NCBI GenBank assembly: GCA_037039685.1
Contig: JAWNGF010000010.1
Location: 124,001-188,000 of the forward strand
Direction: 5' to 3'
Source: Ceratobasidium sp. AG-K
Taxonomy: Eukaryota; Basidiomycota; Agaricomycetes; Cantharellales; Ceratobasidiaceae
Length of the DNA stretch: 64,000 nucleotides
Of this stretch, positions 10,898-20,174 are shown one piece after another. The notes below the pieces were generated by a model. The model was given only the letters and a program-made list of their open reading frames with translations, had not been told where the DNA came from and did no database searches. The position numbers and the translations under genes were made by a program. The first letter of the stretch is position 1; the number at the start of each line of letters is the position of its first letter.

Positions 10898-11641
10898 TTG
10901 TTCCGATTTTTTGGTAGAGAGCCTTCAGGAACTTGCTGTTGAAAGTTGTTCCTCTGTCCGAAACTGTACTTCGTGAGAAGCTGTGTAATCTCCAAACGTT
11001 CTTCAGGAAAAGATTGGCAAGTTGATCTGCAGTTGTTGATTCTTTGCAGGCTATGAAGTGTGCCATGCGAGAGAACTGATCCACCACCACTAGAATGCTG
11101 TCATTGCCTTGTGATTTTGGGAGTTTTACAACGAAGTCGTATGCAATATCCTCCCATGGACTGTTTGGGATCTCGAGTGCTTTCAGTGGGACTTGGCTTT
11201 TTGTTCCTTTTGCCCTCTGGCATTGCTCACAAGAGTCAACGTATTTGTTTACTGTTGCCTTGAGTCCAGGCCAGTAGTATTTTCTTGAGATTAGCTCCAG
11301 TGTTCGGGCTTGACCCTGGTGCCCTGCTATTGGTGAATCATGGTGTAATCTGAGGATTTTTAGCCTAGTGTCCTTGTCTTCTGGCACGTAGATTCTCCCA
11401 TCTATCCAGAGCAGGTCTTCCTCGAAGTTGTAGTTCCTAATTCCTTGTTGCACAGATTTGGGTAGGGTCTCCTTGTCTTTGCATAATTCTATGATCTTCC
11501 TGATGCTCTCGTCTTTGGTTTGTGCTTCCCTAATGTCCGCGATGATGTCTGTCTTGACTTCTCCGGCAAATCCTCTGAACTGTTCCTCCTTGATCATGAT
11601 TTGTTCTGCTGTTGGTATTTCGCTATGATCCGCTCTTCTGG
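10898..11641 (-). pseudogene. Element B pol fragment (integrase), inverted spacer between the C copies
   Basis: The minus strand encodes an open stretch of the integrase region. It begins in the linker (IPTAEQIM), passes the zinc finger (HHDSPIAGHQ, CEQCQRAKG) and the first catalytic Asp (VVVDQFSRM) and the second (SDRGTTF). It ends at ...QKIGT. The next codons, TPTFSTAYHPQTD, are on the plus strand at 18880, beyond C+. The AACAA next to 10898 on the minus strand matches the AACAA at 18875. This fragment is therefore the missing 5' neighbour of 18875, flipped in place. Confidence 0.9.
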
Positions 11642-11789
11642 TGTCGTGAGCTAGCTCACTCCATCGGACTCGCCCGTGTTCTCGCCTGCCTGTTCCCCTC
11701 TTGTTGTTACGTTCCCCGTTTCCGTCTGCCGCGTTGCCACCTTCTTGTGGTTTGTCTGTTACATTGTGTAACGCGGCTGTGCTTGCTAC

Positions 11790-11900
11790 GAGTCATGTCT
11801 GTTCATACAGCATGACTCACATGGACACTCCTGACTGGCTGTTATGTATGACTCGTGTGGCTGCGCCTTGTATGACTCGGCTACTTTCTGAATATATATA
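11790..11900 (+). promoter_or_regulatory. U3 promoter of element C+: four TGACTC sites and TATA box
   Basis: TGACTC, the core of AP-1/Gcn4-type bZIP sites, occurs at 11790-11795 (reverse), 11813-11818 (as TGACTCA), 11849-11854 and 11873-11878. TATATATA follows at 11893-11900. Transcription is expected near 11926, which is also the start of the primer-matching segment. Site use by a Gcn4/Cpc1-like factor is inferred from the motif alone. Confidence 0.55.
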
Positions 11901-11925
11901 GAGGACCGACAAGCCTGGTAACCCC

Positions 11926-11937
11926 AGCTTGTTTTGT
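11926..11937 (+). other. Primer segment of the LTR (likely mRNA 5' end)
   Basis: AGCTTGTTTTGT starts 33 nt after the TATA box and is the exact reverse complement of the 12-nt site behind the LTR (12101-12112). In Tf1 the first nucleotides of the mRNA serve as the primer, and the position here fits that. Confidence 0.65.
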
Positions 11938-12100
11938 CTCGTCAAAACATCCCCTCTGAGTGACACTTAGAACCACCCCTACCCTCAAGAGCCTACAGAC
12001 GCTTAAGTGTGTTGCGGTTCAAGAGGTCACTTAGGTCTTAGTGCCGTCCACTCTCCATCGCGGCTTGTCTCATAGCCACCAAGAAGAAGCTTACGACATT

Positions 12101-12112
12101 ACAAAACAAGCT
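12101..12112 (+). other. Self-primer binding site of element C+
   Basis: ACAAAACAAGCT lies 2 nt behind the 5' LTR. It does not begin with the TGG that a tRNA-primed site would show. It pairs perfectly with 11926-11937. Confidence 0.7.
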
Positions 12113-12128
12113 TAACAAACACACAAAC

Positions 12129-14129
12129 ATGTCTGTTCAAGAAGATGGAGGGTCACGCCCCTCATCCGCGATATCAACAAGAAGAGGACCCAGTCGGGCA
12201 GCAAGACCCACAGGATCTCTTAACGAGCAAGATATCGCACAAACTCAAGCAGGAGGGCCTGCCCGATCACGCCCCCAAAGTCAAGCATCAATGCCGGGAG
12301 CTTTTGGCATTCCTGACATGACAACGGTACAAGAGGAAGAACCCACTATCACAAATAGAGAACCAGGAGATCTCACAAATGACCCTACTCCAGCTGTAAT
12401 CCGTATTCCAACTGCAACTCCAGGGCCATCACGTCCCTTGTGGTCATTAGGAACTAGAAGACAATTCTTTTTCCCCCAACCCGAAGCTCATGGAGGCGTA
12501 TCGCTTGTTCCCATTAGACCCCCTCCTACACCACACGTTCCCAATGTCCCTACGGTCCCTCAAATTGGAGGAACTATCACCAATGCAGGACCAATTCCTG
12601 CAACTTCTCAGCCAGCTGCACCAGCGATTCCAGCACCACCATACATCCCGCAAGGTTACTCCGAGCAATCAGCCCCGGTACAACAAAGCGCCGGTGACCC
12701 AGGAAGCTCAAGTTCAAGTTCCAGCTCTAGCGGCAGAACTATATTCAACAATTTAGATGCCCTAGACAACCTTCTAGAAGGAAGACACAACGCTACCCTT
12801 AGGGTTATAGACGGAATGAGAGTCACTATAGATCGAAGGCTTAGTGGCCTAGAACAGGTTACACAGGTTCTAGCAAACAACCAGCAAATCTTTAACAACT
12901 CCATCAATACCCTCCAAGGAACCCTGACGGACATTCTGAACTCAGCAAGAAATGGCGAACATAACTCCTTTCTAGTCGGTCAAGACGTAACCCGTCTTCG
13001 AAATGAAGTTACCAACACCCAAGGACTAGTGAATAATGTGCGCGAAGAACTCAACACTACCAGGCAAGCACAACTGGAATGGAATGAGGCAGTAACACAA
13101 GGACTAGAAACCTTACGACAGGAAGGAGCCTCCTTCACTACCAAAATCACGGAAGTTCAGGAAGCTATCAACAACATGCGAGAGGAAATGGACGAAACAT
13201 CCCTGCATGGGATCCCCTCTAGGCGATCAAATTCTCCACCACATCCAGATGCGGAATCTACCAGGATCGACGAATTAGAATTAAGAATCCAACGGCTGAC
13301 CGAAAACCCAAACACTGGTAGTGGACCACGTCGTCCCAAGGTGACTCGTCCAGAAGCCTTCGACAGAAAGAAAGGGGAAGGTGCCGAAATGTTCATCACA
13401 CAAATGGAGAGCTACTTTGTATGCCTAGGCGATCAATACTCTTCCAACGAAGAAAGGATTCGCGAAGCTCTAGCAAACTTCAAATCCGACAACAAAGCTG
13501 CCACTCACTGGGCACAAGTACTCCTACGATCACTTAACCAAGGGGAAAATAACCAGAACCTCGCCTCATGGGAAAATTTCAAGGCACACTTCATGGAACA
13601 GTTCAGCGACCCTAACAAAAAGGCTAAAGCCGAATCGGACATCCGAAAATGCAAACAGAACAATTCAGTAGCAAACTATGCGTCGGAATTCCGTTACTTA
13701 TTGGTTGACGTCAACTGGGGACAAGAAGCTCTAATCAACCAATTCAAGGAAGGACTGAAGCCTGAAGTAAAGACTGAACTAGCTCGTTTCGAACTTACCC
13801 TGATCAATGAAGATGGGACAGAGCGAGAACTTTCCCTTGACAGGTGGATTTCAATCGCAATCTCTATTGATCAGAAATTGCAACAAATCAAGACCTCTAC
13901 AGGAAAGAAAGCAGCCCAACCAACCGCTAGCGGTCAATCCTCTACAAAGCGTCTACCCGACGAAGTATACAAAGCAAGGATAGCAAGCAACCGCTGCTTG
14001 AAGTGCGGACAGGAAGGACACCGCTCATTTAAATGCCCGTCCAAGGAATGGATAACAACGGAACCCAGCGTTAAAGGAAGAGAGGCAACAATTATTGAAG
14101 ACTCGGGAAAAGGAGAGGTCTCCCTCTAA
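12129..14129 (+). CDS. gag: Element C+ Gag polyprotein
   Basis: The ORF is intact at 666 codons, with ATG at 12129 following AAAC and TAA at 14127-14129. Residues 1-190 are Pro/Ser-rich and basic, ending in a poly-Ser run. Residues 195-370 look coiled-coil and Asn/Gln-rich. Residues 400-600 are the capsid-like region with FMEQFSDPNKKAK. The CCHC knuckle CLKCGQEGHRSFKC is close to the C-terminus. The product should assemble the particle and package RNA. It differs from D Gag at scattered positions, for example FDRKKGEG where D has FDGKKGEG. Confidence 0.94.
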   Translation: MSVQEDGGSRPSSAISTRRGPSRAARPTGSLNEQDIAQTQAGGPARSRPQSQASMPGAFGIPDMTTVQEEEPTITNREPGDLTNDPTPAVIRIPTATPGPSRPLWSLGTRRQFFFPQPEAHGGVSLVPIRPPPTPHVPNVPTVPQIGGTITNAGPIPATSQPAAPAIPAPPYIPQGYSEQSAPVQQSAGDPGSSSSSSSSSGRTIFNNLDALDNLLEGRHNATLRVIDGMRVTIDRRLSGLEQVTQVLANNQQIFNNSINTLQGTLTDILNSARNGEHNSFLVGQDVTRLRNEVTNTQGLVNNVREELNTTRQAQLEWNEAVTQGLETLRQEGASFTTKITEVQEAINNMREEMDETSLHGIPSRRSNSPPHPDAESTRIDELELRIQRLTENPNTGSGPRRPKVTRPEAFDRKKGEGAEMFITQMESYFVCLGDQYSSNEERIREALANFKSDNKAATHWAQVLLRSLNQGENNQNLASWENFKAHFMEQFSDPNKKAKAESDIRKCKQNNSVANYASEFRYLLVDVNWGQEALINQFKEGLKPEVKTELARFELTLINEDGTERELSLDRWISIAISIDQKLQQIKTSTGKKAAQPTASGQSSTKRLPDEVYKARIASNRCLKCGQEGHRSFKCPSKEWITTEPSVKGREATIIEDSGKGEVSL

Positions 14130-14146
14130 CTGTGTGTGGAGAGACC
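14105..14146 (+). promoter_or_regulatory. Candidate -1 ribosomal frameshift signal, gag to pol, element C+
   Basis: The heptamer G GGA AAA is in the Gag frame at 14105-14111 and fits the X XXY YYZ rule. After a 5-nt spacer, GGTCTC (14117-14122) pairs with GAGACC (14141-14146). CC (14123-14124) pairs with GG (14138-14139), leaving one bulged A. The 13-nt loop contains the Gag stop. Pol is in the -1 frame and is open from 14111. The same heptamer, spacer length and stem occur in A (21195-21236) and D (62090-62131). Confidence 0.72.
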
Positions 14147-17100
14147 AAAAAACCGGCAACGGAAACAATGTACTTTAGAGCGACAAATGAATCCACCATT
14201 GTTTACGCAAACGTTGCCGGAATCACAGAACCTATCCCAACCCTCATCGACTCTGGAGCATCAAAAAACTTCTTGGACATCTCGTGGGCTCGATCCAACA
14301 ACATTCCGCTCATTGAACTGTCCACTCCTAGAAAAGTAATTGGCATCCAGGGGAAGGAACTCTCTCACCAAATACGTTTCAAAGCTAAGCTGGAACTAGA
14401 GGTAGAGGGAAGAACCTTCAAACAAGTCTTCTTCGCTATGCCTACTGGAGAAACTAAACTCATCCTAGGATTGGAATGGTTAGAAGAATCAAACCCTGTA
14501 ATTGATTGGAAAACGAGGCACATATCATGGCGGACAGAACCCATTCAAGCAAGAACGGCCTCAATAGACGACCTGCCCGAAGAATTCAAGGAATTTGCCG
14601 ACGTCTTCAGCGAAGAAAAATTCAAGAGAATCCCGGATCATCGTCCATACGACTGCGCCATCGACTTCAAGGAAGGAGCTGAACTTCCGAAACCGGCCAG
14701 ACCTATCCCACTCTCTCCAGCAGAGTCAATTGCACTAAGAGAATACTTGGATGAAGAAATTGCAGCGGGAAAAATCCGACCAAGCAAATCACCCATTGCC
14801 TCACCTTGCTTCTTTGTCAAAAAACCGATCAATCCCAAAAACCCAGGGGCAGTACGCCAACTACGACTCATTCAAGATCTCAGAGGAGTTAACGCCATTA
14901 CAAAGGACGACAGATTCCCAATGCCCCTAATGGAAGACCTCCTGGATAAAATCAAGGACGCAAAGATTTTCTCCAAAATCGATCTACGCATGGGTTTCAA
15001 CAATATCAGAATTAGAGAAGGCGACGAATGGAAGACAGCTTTCAGAACAAAAGAAGGACTATTCGAGTACGTCGTCATGCCTTTCGGACTGAAAAACGCG
15101 CCTGCCGTTTTCCAAAGATATATGAATCACATTTTCCATGATCTTATCGACGTATGCGTCATAGTATACATTGACGACATCCTAGTCTTCTCAAAGGACA
15201 GAAGCCAACATACCGTGGATGTCAGAAAAGTACTAAAGATCTTACTGGAGGAAAATCTTTTCGCAAAGCTTCCAAAATGCGAATTCTTTGTCACCAAATT
15301 GACATATACTGGACTAGGAATCAGCGATTCGGGCATCTCTATGGAGGAAGAAAAGGTCAAGGCAATAAAGGAATGGAAGGAACCAAAAACGGTCAAGCAA
15401 GTTCAGGCATTCCTAGGATTCGCAAATTTCTACAGAAGATTTGTACCGAATTTCAGCCGATTGGCAAAACCCCTGACAACCTTAACATGAAAGGAGAACA
15501 AATGGGAATGGGGAAACGATCAACAGGAAGCTTTTGAAGCCCTAAAAGCGGAAATCAGCAAGGAACCCACTCTACGCCATCCAAACCCGGACAAGCCTTT
15601 CTTCCTGGAAACAGACGCAAGTGGAGTAGCAATGGGAGCAATCCTGTCGCAAAGGCAAGACGATGGCTACTTGCACCCTATTGCTTATCTTTCAAAATCT
15701 TTCAATGAAGCTCAACTCAACTACGACGTCCATGATAAAGAACTTATGGCTATCATAGAATCTTTAACACATTGGAGGCTTTATCTTGAAGGAACAAGAA
15801 ACCCTATCACTATCTACACCGATCATAGGAACCTACAATTCTGGAAGGAAGCAAGAACGTTCAACCGCCGACACGCAAGATGGCACCAATTACTTGCTTC
15901 CTATAACTTTGACATCATATATCGCCCTGGAATCCTGTCATCAAAACCGGACCTGTTGTCAAGACGGTCAGACCATGAGGATATCCCGACGCCAGAACAA
16001 GTTATGATATCTGTCGAAAGGTTCAAAGGATTCATGGGCCAAGTAGACACAAACATCATAGAGACTATCAAGGAGGCTCAGGAAACAGATGAAGGATTGG
16101 CACAAATCAGAGAAATCTGCAAATCAAGGGAAACGTTACCAAAAGCCCTACAACACAGCGCAAAAGATTATGATTTCAACGAGGGACTATTATGGTTCAA
16201 GGGAAGGATCTACGTGCCAGAAGATAAGGAATCCAGACTGGCCATCATGCGTGTTCATCACGACTCAAAAATCGCAGGACATCAAGGACAGGCTAGAACA
16301 TTGGAACTCATATCAAGAAGATACTTCTGGCCAGGAATGAAGCAAAGCATAAACAGATATGTGGAATCCTGCGAAACCTGCCAACGGACAAAGGGATCGA
16401 AGTCAATAGTCCCGATCAAGCCTTTGGAAATTCCGAAAGGACCATGGGAAGACATAGCGTTCGACTTCGTAGTGAAGTTACCAAAATCCAGAGAATCAGA
16501 TAGCATCTTAGTAGTGGTGGACCGGTTCTCAAGAATGGCGCACTTCATACCCTGCAAAGAATCTCACACAGCAAGCGACCTTGCAAATCTTTTTATCACA
16601 AATGTTTGGAAACTGCACGGTTTTCCAAAGAGCACAATCTCAGACCGAGGGACTACTTTCAATTCCAAACTTATGAAGGCCATTTACGAGAAAATTGGAA
16701 CAAGCCCAGGCTTCAGTACTGCCTACCACCCCCAGACAGATGGAATAACGGAGAGAATCAATCAATGGATGGAAGGCTGGCTACGATCGTTTGTTAACTA
16801 CCGGCAGGATGATTGGGCGGACTTATTACCGATTGCGGAGTTCAGCTATAATCTACAGAAGCATCGCGTAACAGGTAGTTCCCCTTTTGAAATTGTCTAC
16901 GGGAGGGAACCACTGTGGAACATCTCAGCAGAAGAATCGGCGGTTCCAGAAGCAAACAACATCACAGGAAAATGGCGCAAAATCCACGACAAAGCAATTG
17001 CATCAATGGAAACCCAAAGGCTCCCAGAAGAAGAGCCAAAGAACGAGTATCAAGAAGGAGATCTAGTATGGCTGCTGGGAAAAAACATTCAAACAAAAAG

Positions 17101-18046
17101 ACCGTCGAAGAAACTGGATAACAAAAAGCACGGGCCATTTGTTGTGAAACGAAGAATAGGGTCACACGCTTGTGAGCTCGATTTGCCGGCAACAATGAGG
17201 GTGCACCCTGTTTTCCACATCGACTTGCTCAGCCCTTACAAAGAAGACACAGAGTTCAGCCGAAACCAACCCCGACCACCGCCGATCATAACAGAAGAAG
17301 GGGAAGAAGAATATGAAGTAGAAAAGATTCTGGACTGGAAGGAGACAAAGGATGGTCTTTTCTACAGGGTCAGATGGAAGGGCTATGGGAGTGAAGAAGA
17401 CACAGAACAAAGGGCGGAAGATTTTGGTCACCTATCAAAGATCATCAAGGACCTTCTACGGCGACACCCCAAAGCTCCCACGCCATCTAACTACGCTCCA
17501 GGAAAGATAAAAGGGAGGGAGGGAACGACCGGTAGAGATATCTGCAAAACTTGCTACTACTCCAAGAAACACTCCCAACTCTACGCTTTAAATCTTTTTT
17601 GCCCCCTACAATGCCTGCCGCCACCCGCTCCACCATCGTCAACAACCTCACTCGCGTCCTCGAAGGACCTGCCTTTGCCACGGCAAGGATCCTTGACTCA
17701 GGAGCCGCCCTCTACGTCTTCAAGAGGTCGCAACAAAGTTCGGGAAGAATGCACTTCAGGGCCTCAGACGACGTCCTCCACTCAGACCTGGGGGAATTCC
17801 AGTGGGTCGGAAAAAAATGGCCAACACGCATGCAGCTCCTACGAAAGGACATATTCGTGTGCCGGGGATGCGCCGCATTCCAGGTCTCGGAGGTTGTTCT
17901 CCTCTCGACCCACATGCTCGGAGTGGTTGAATGGGGACAAGAAGGAGCGTACTCGAGCGAGTGGGTACCAGGCTACGACGGAAGGCAGCCAACACTCCGA
18001 CCTAGATGGAATGATGCCTGGGACGCCAACTACGAAAAGGACCTGA
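14111..18046 (+). pseudogene. Element C+ pol (PR-RT-RNaseH-IN-chromodomain), one internal stop
   Basis: Numbered from 14132, the protease Asp of LIDSGAS is residue 40. The RT YIDD box is 346-349 and RNase H TDASG is near 494. The integrase zinc finger (HHDSKIAGHQ...CETCQ) is about 709-750 and the DDE core about 797-875. The GPF module is near 1000 and the chromodomain about 1060-1113. The TGA at 15488-15490 cuts the frame between RT and RNase H, where D has an Arg codon. Downstream the frame stays open into ORF3, which it overlaps by 436 nt. The chromodomain keeps the Y and WKGYG aromatics but has Glu where the usual third aromatic (TWE) stands. Confidence 0.93.
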
Positions 18047-18375
18047 GCGACTGGAGGATGGAGAGGGGCAGATACCAGAAGGAGAAGATCGAATGGGAGC
18101 CCTACTGGTGGAGGAAAGAGGAGGCTGACGTGTCGGCATGGAAAGAGGCAGAGCCCGATGTGCGACAATGGGATGAGGAGTTTGTGAAGGCTCAGGAAAG
18201 GGTCTTGGACTGGTCCAAGGCGGACTGGACGAAGGAAGAGACTTGGGAAGAATGGGAGAAGTTCTCGGACGAACCGGGAAATACCGTCTTCAATCCTATC
18301 AACCTGACCTTGGAGGACGAGGAAGGGTTGGAGGAGTATATGCTGAAGAAGGGAAAGGACTGTGCAGTGCAGTAG
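17611..18375 (+). CDS. Element C+ ORF3, conserved accessory protein
   Basis: This is a 254-codon ORF from ATG 17611 (context ACAATGCC) to TAG 18373-18375, placed between the chromodomain and the 3' LTR. It has the same length and start in C-, B and D. About 16 tryptophans are present, mostly in the acidic C-terminal half, where they recur at short spacing (DWSKADW, ETWEEWEKF). The N-terminal half is more globular, with LDSGAALYVF and CRGCAAFQV. No known domain, transmembrane span or signal peptide is evident. It lies in the -1 frame relative to pol and overlaps it. Reinitiation, a spliced mRNA or frameshifting could express it. The position is that of env, but nothing in the sequence looks like an envelope protein. 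Confidence 0.78.
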   Translation: MPAATRSTIVNNLTRVLEGPAFATARILDSGAALYVFKRSQQSSGRMHFRASDDVLHSDLGEFQWVGKKWPTRMQLLRKDIFVCRGCAAFQVSEVVLLSTHMLGVVEWGQEGAYSSEWVPGYDGRQPTLRPRWNDAWDANYEKDLSDWRMERGRYQKEKIEWEPYWWRKEEADVSAWKEAEPDVRQWDEEFVKAQERVLDWSKADWTKEETWEEWEKFSDEPGNTVFNPINLTLEDEEGLEEYMLKKGKDCAVQ

Positions 18376-18407
18376 GTCCGTTCAGGTCCCCCAAACGGAC
18401 TCTTAAT

Positions 18408-18414
18408 GGGGGAG
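18408..18414 (+). other. Polypurine tract of element C+
   Basis: GGGGGAG is followed by TAA and then the 3' LTR at 18418. The same short tract stands before the 3' LTRs of A, B, D and C-. It should prime plus-strand DNA synthesis. Confidence 0.65.
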
Positions 18415-18417
18415 TAA

Positions 18418-18874
18418 TGTCGTGAGCTAGCTCACTCCATCGGACTCGCCCATGTTCTCGCCCGCCTGTTCCCCTCTTGTTGTTACATTCCCCGTTTCCG
18501 TCTGCCGCATTGCCACCTTCTTGTGGTTTGTCTGTTACATTGTGTAACGCGGCTGTGCTTGCTACGAGTCATGTCTGTTCATACAGCATGACTCACATGG
18601 ACACTCCTGACTGGCTGTTATGTATGACTCGTGTGGCTGCGCCTTGTATGACTTGGCTACTTTCTGAATATATATAGAGGACCGACAAGCCTGGTAACCC
18701 CAGCTTGTTTTGTCTCGTCAAAACATCCCCTCTGAGTGACACTTAGAACCACCCCTACCCTCAAGAGCCTACAGACGCTTAAGTGTGTTGCGGTTCAAGA
18801 GGTCACTTAGGTCTTAGTGCCGTCCACTCTCCATCGCGGCTTGTCTCATAGCCACCAAGAAGAAGCTTACGACA
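18418..18874 (+). repeat. 3' LTR of element C+ (457 bp)
   Basis: It starts TGTCGTGAGC and ends CTTACGACA, followed by the duplication AACAA. It carries private changes, such as CCATGTTC for CCGTGTTC and GACTTGG for GACTCGG. Confidence 0.95.
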
Positions 18875-20174
18875 AACAACACCGACGTTCAGCACGGCAT
18901 ATCATCCACAAACAGACAGAATAACGGAACGAATAAACCAGTGGATAGAAGCATGGCTTCGCACATTTGTTAACTACAGGCAAGACAACTGGGCCGAACT
19001 GCTTCCTATTGCAGAATTCTGCTACAACAACCAGCGACATGGGATCACAGGAAAAACCCCATTCGAGATTGTCAACGGCAGAGAACCACTATGGAATGTT
19101 TTAAGAGAAGCTACCATGATTCCTGAAGCAAATAACAAAGCAAACAACTGGCAGGAAGTATGGGACGAAGCAAAAGCAGCCATGGAATGGCACAGGAGAA
19201 AGGACACGGTGGAACACCAACCAAAATACAAAGAGGATGACCTTGTCTGGCTGTACGGACAAAACATAAAGACAAACCGTCCCAACAAGAAACTTGACAA
19301 CAAGAAACACGGTCCTTTCAAAATCAAGAAAATCATATCAAGCCACGCCTACGAACTGGAGCTTCCAAAAACCATGAGAATACACCCTGTGTTCCACAGC
19401 GATCTTCTTAGTCCATACAAAAAGGACGAGAACTTTCACAGAAACCAACCCCGACCACCACCGATCACAACAGAAGAAGGAGAGGAAGAATACGAAGTGG
19501 AGAAAATTGTGGACTGGAAGAAAACAAAGGACGGGTTGTTCTACAGGGTTAGATGGAAGGGTTATGATGAAAAAGAAGACACAGAACAACGGGCAGAGGA
19601 TTTTGGTCACCTCGGAGTAATAATGAGGAAGTTCTTGAAGGATTTCCCAAACGCCCCAACACCGTCAAACTACAAGACGAGAAGTATTAAAGGAAGGGCG
19701 GAACGGGACGACAACACAACTTGCAGAACTTGCTCACATTCCAACTCGCTCTACACACTCAACGCCCTAAACCTCTTTTGCACAATATGCCCGCCATCAC
19801 CCGTGCCACTATCGCCAACAACCTTGTCCGCGTTCTCGACGGGCCAGCCTTCCAGACGGCCTGCATCCTTGACTCGGGAGCGGCCCTCTACGTCTTCAAA
19901 AGATCCCAGCAGAGTCCAGGGCGGCTCCAATTCCGTGCCTCCGACAACATCCTCCACTCCGACCTGGGAGAGTTTGAATGGGTCGGCAAGAAATGGCCAA
20001 CACGCATGCAACTCCAGCAAAAGGACATCTACGTATGCCGAGGATGCGCAGCCTTCCAGGTGTCCGAAGCCATGTTGCTATCCATGCACAAGCTCGGGGT
20101 GGTCGAATGGGGACAAGAAGGTGCCTACAGCAGCAAATGGGTTCCAGGATACGAAGGCCGCCCTCCCACTCTGA
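18875..20174 (+). pseudogene. Element B pol, integrase end and chromodomain
   Basis: After the AACAA duplication the integrase continues with TPTFSTAYHPQTD and the catalytic Glu (ERINQW). It then passes the GPF module and a chromodomain (YEVEKIVDW, WKGYDEKEDT). The frame is open to 20174, so this part was probably functional before the rearrangement. It overlaps ORF3 by 388 nt, as in the other copies. The upstream integrase part is at 10898-11641 on the other strand, and RT and gag are lost. Confidence 0.92.

Larger units (their letters stand above)
11642..12098 (+). repeat. 5' LTR of element C+ (457 bp)
   Basis: It begins TGTCGTGAGC and ends CTTACGACA, giving a near-perfect 9-bp terminal inverted repeat. 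A TGAGCTAGCTCA palindrome lies at the start. It differs from the 3' LTR of the same element at about five positions but matches the 5' LTR of C-. Confidence 0.95.
11642..18874 (+). mobile_element. Element C+: complete-length Ty3/gypsy chromovirus
   Basis: This element is 7233 bp with two 457-bp LTRs, a primer site, gag, pol, ORF3 and a purine tract. The right flank is AACAA at 18875-18879. The matching copy is not on its left, where TCTGG is found, but at the far end of the inverted spacer next to C-. If the spacer is turned around, C+ is a simple insertion in B integrase in the same orientation. Pol has one stop. All other ORFs are open. Confidence 0.94.

Noticed and set aside
10441..12098. 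Palindrome as a simple fold-back sequencing artefact
   Set aside because: A missed-adapter fold-back has no unique spacer and no differences between arms. Here there is a 744-bp unique spacer and diverged outer arms. Assembly collapse is still possible.
17587..17593. Second slippery heptamer, T TTA AAT, in the Pol frame just before ORF3
   Set aside because: It would shift Pol into ORF3, but it is present only in C and E. A, B and D read CTAAAT or CTAAAC there, so it is not a conserved signal.
17686..17720. LDSGAAL in ORF3 as a retropepsin active site
   Set aside because: D has LDAGAAL, and the surrounding sequence lacks protease features. The family protease is already in Pol.
11642..18874. 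ORF3 as a true env gene
   Set aside because: No signal peptide, transmembrane span or glycosylated ectodomain pattern is visible. Only the position is env-like.
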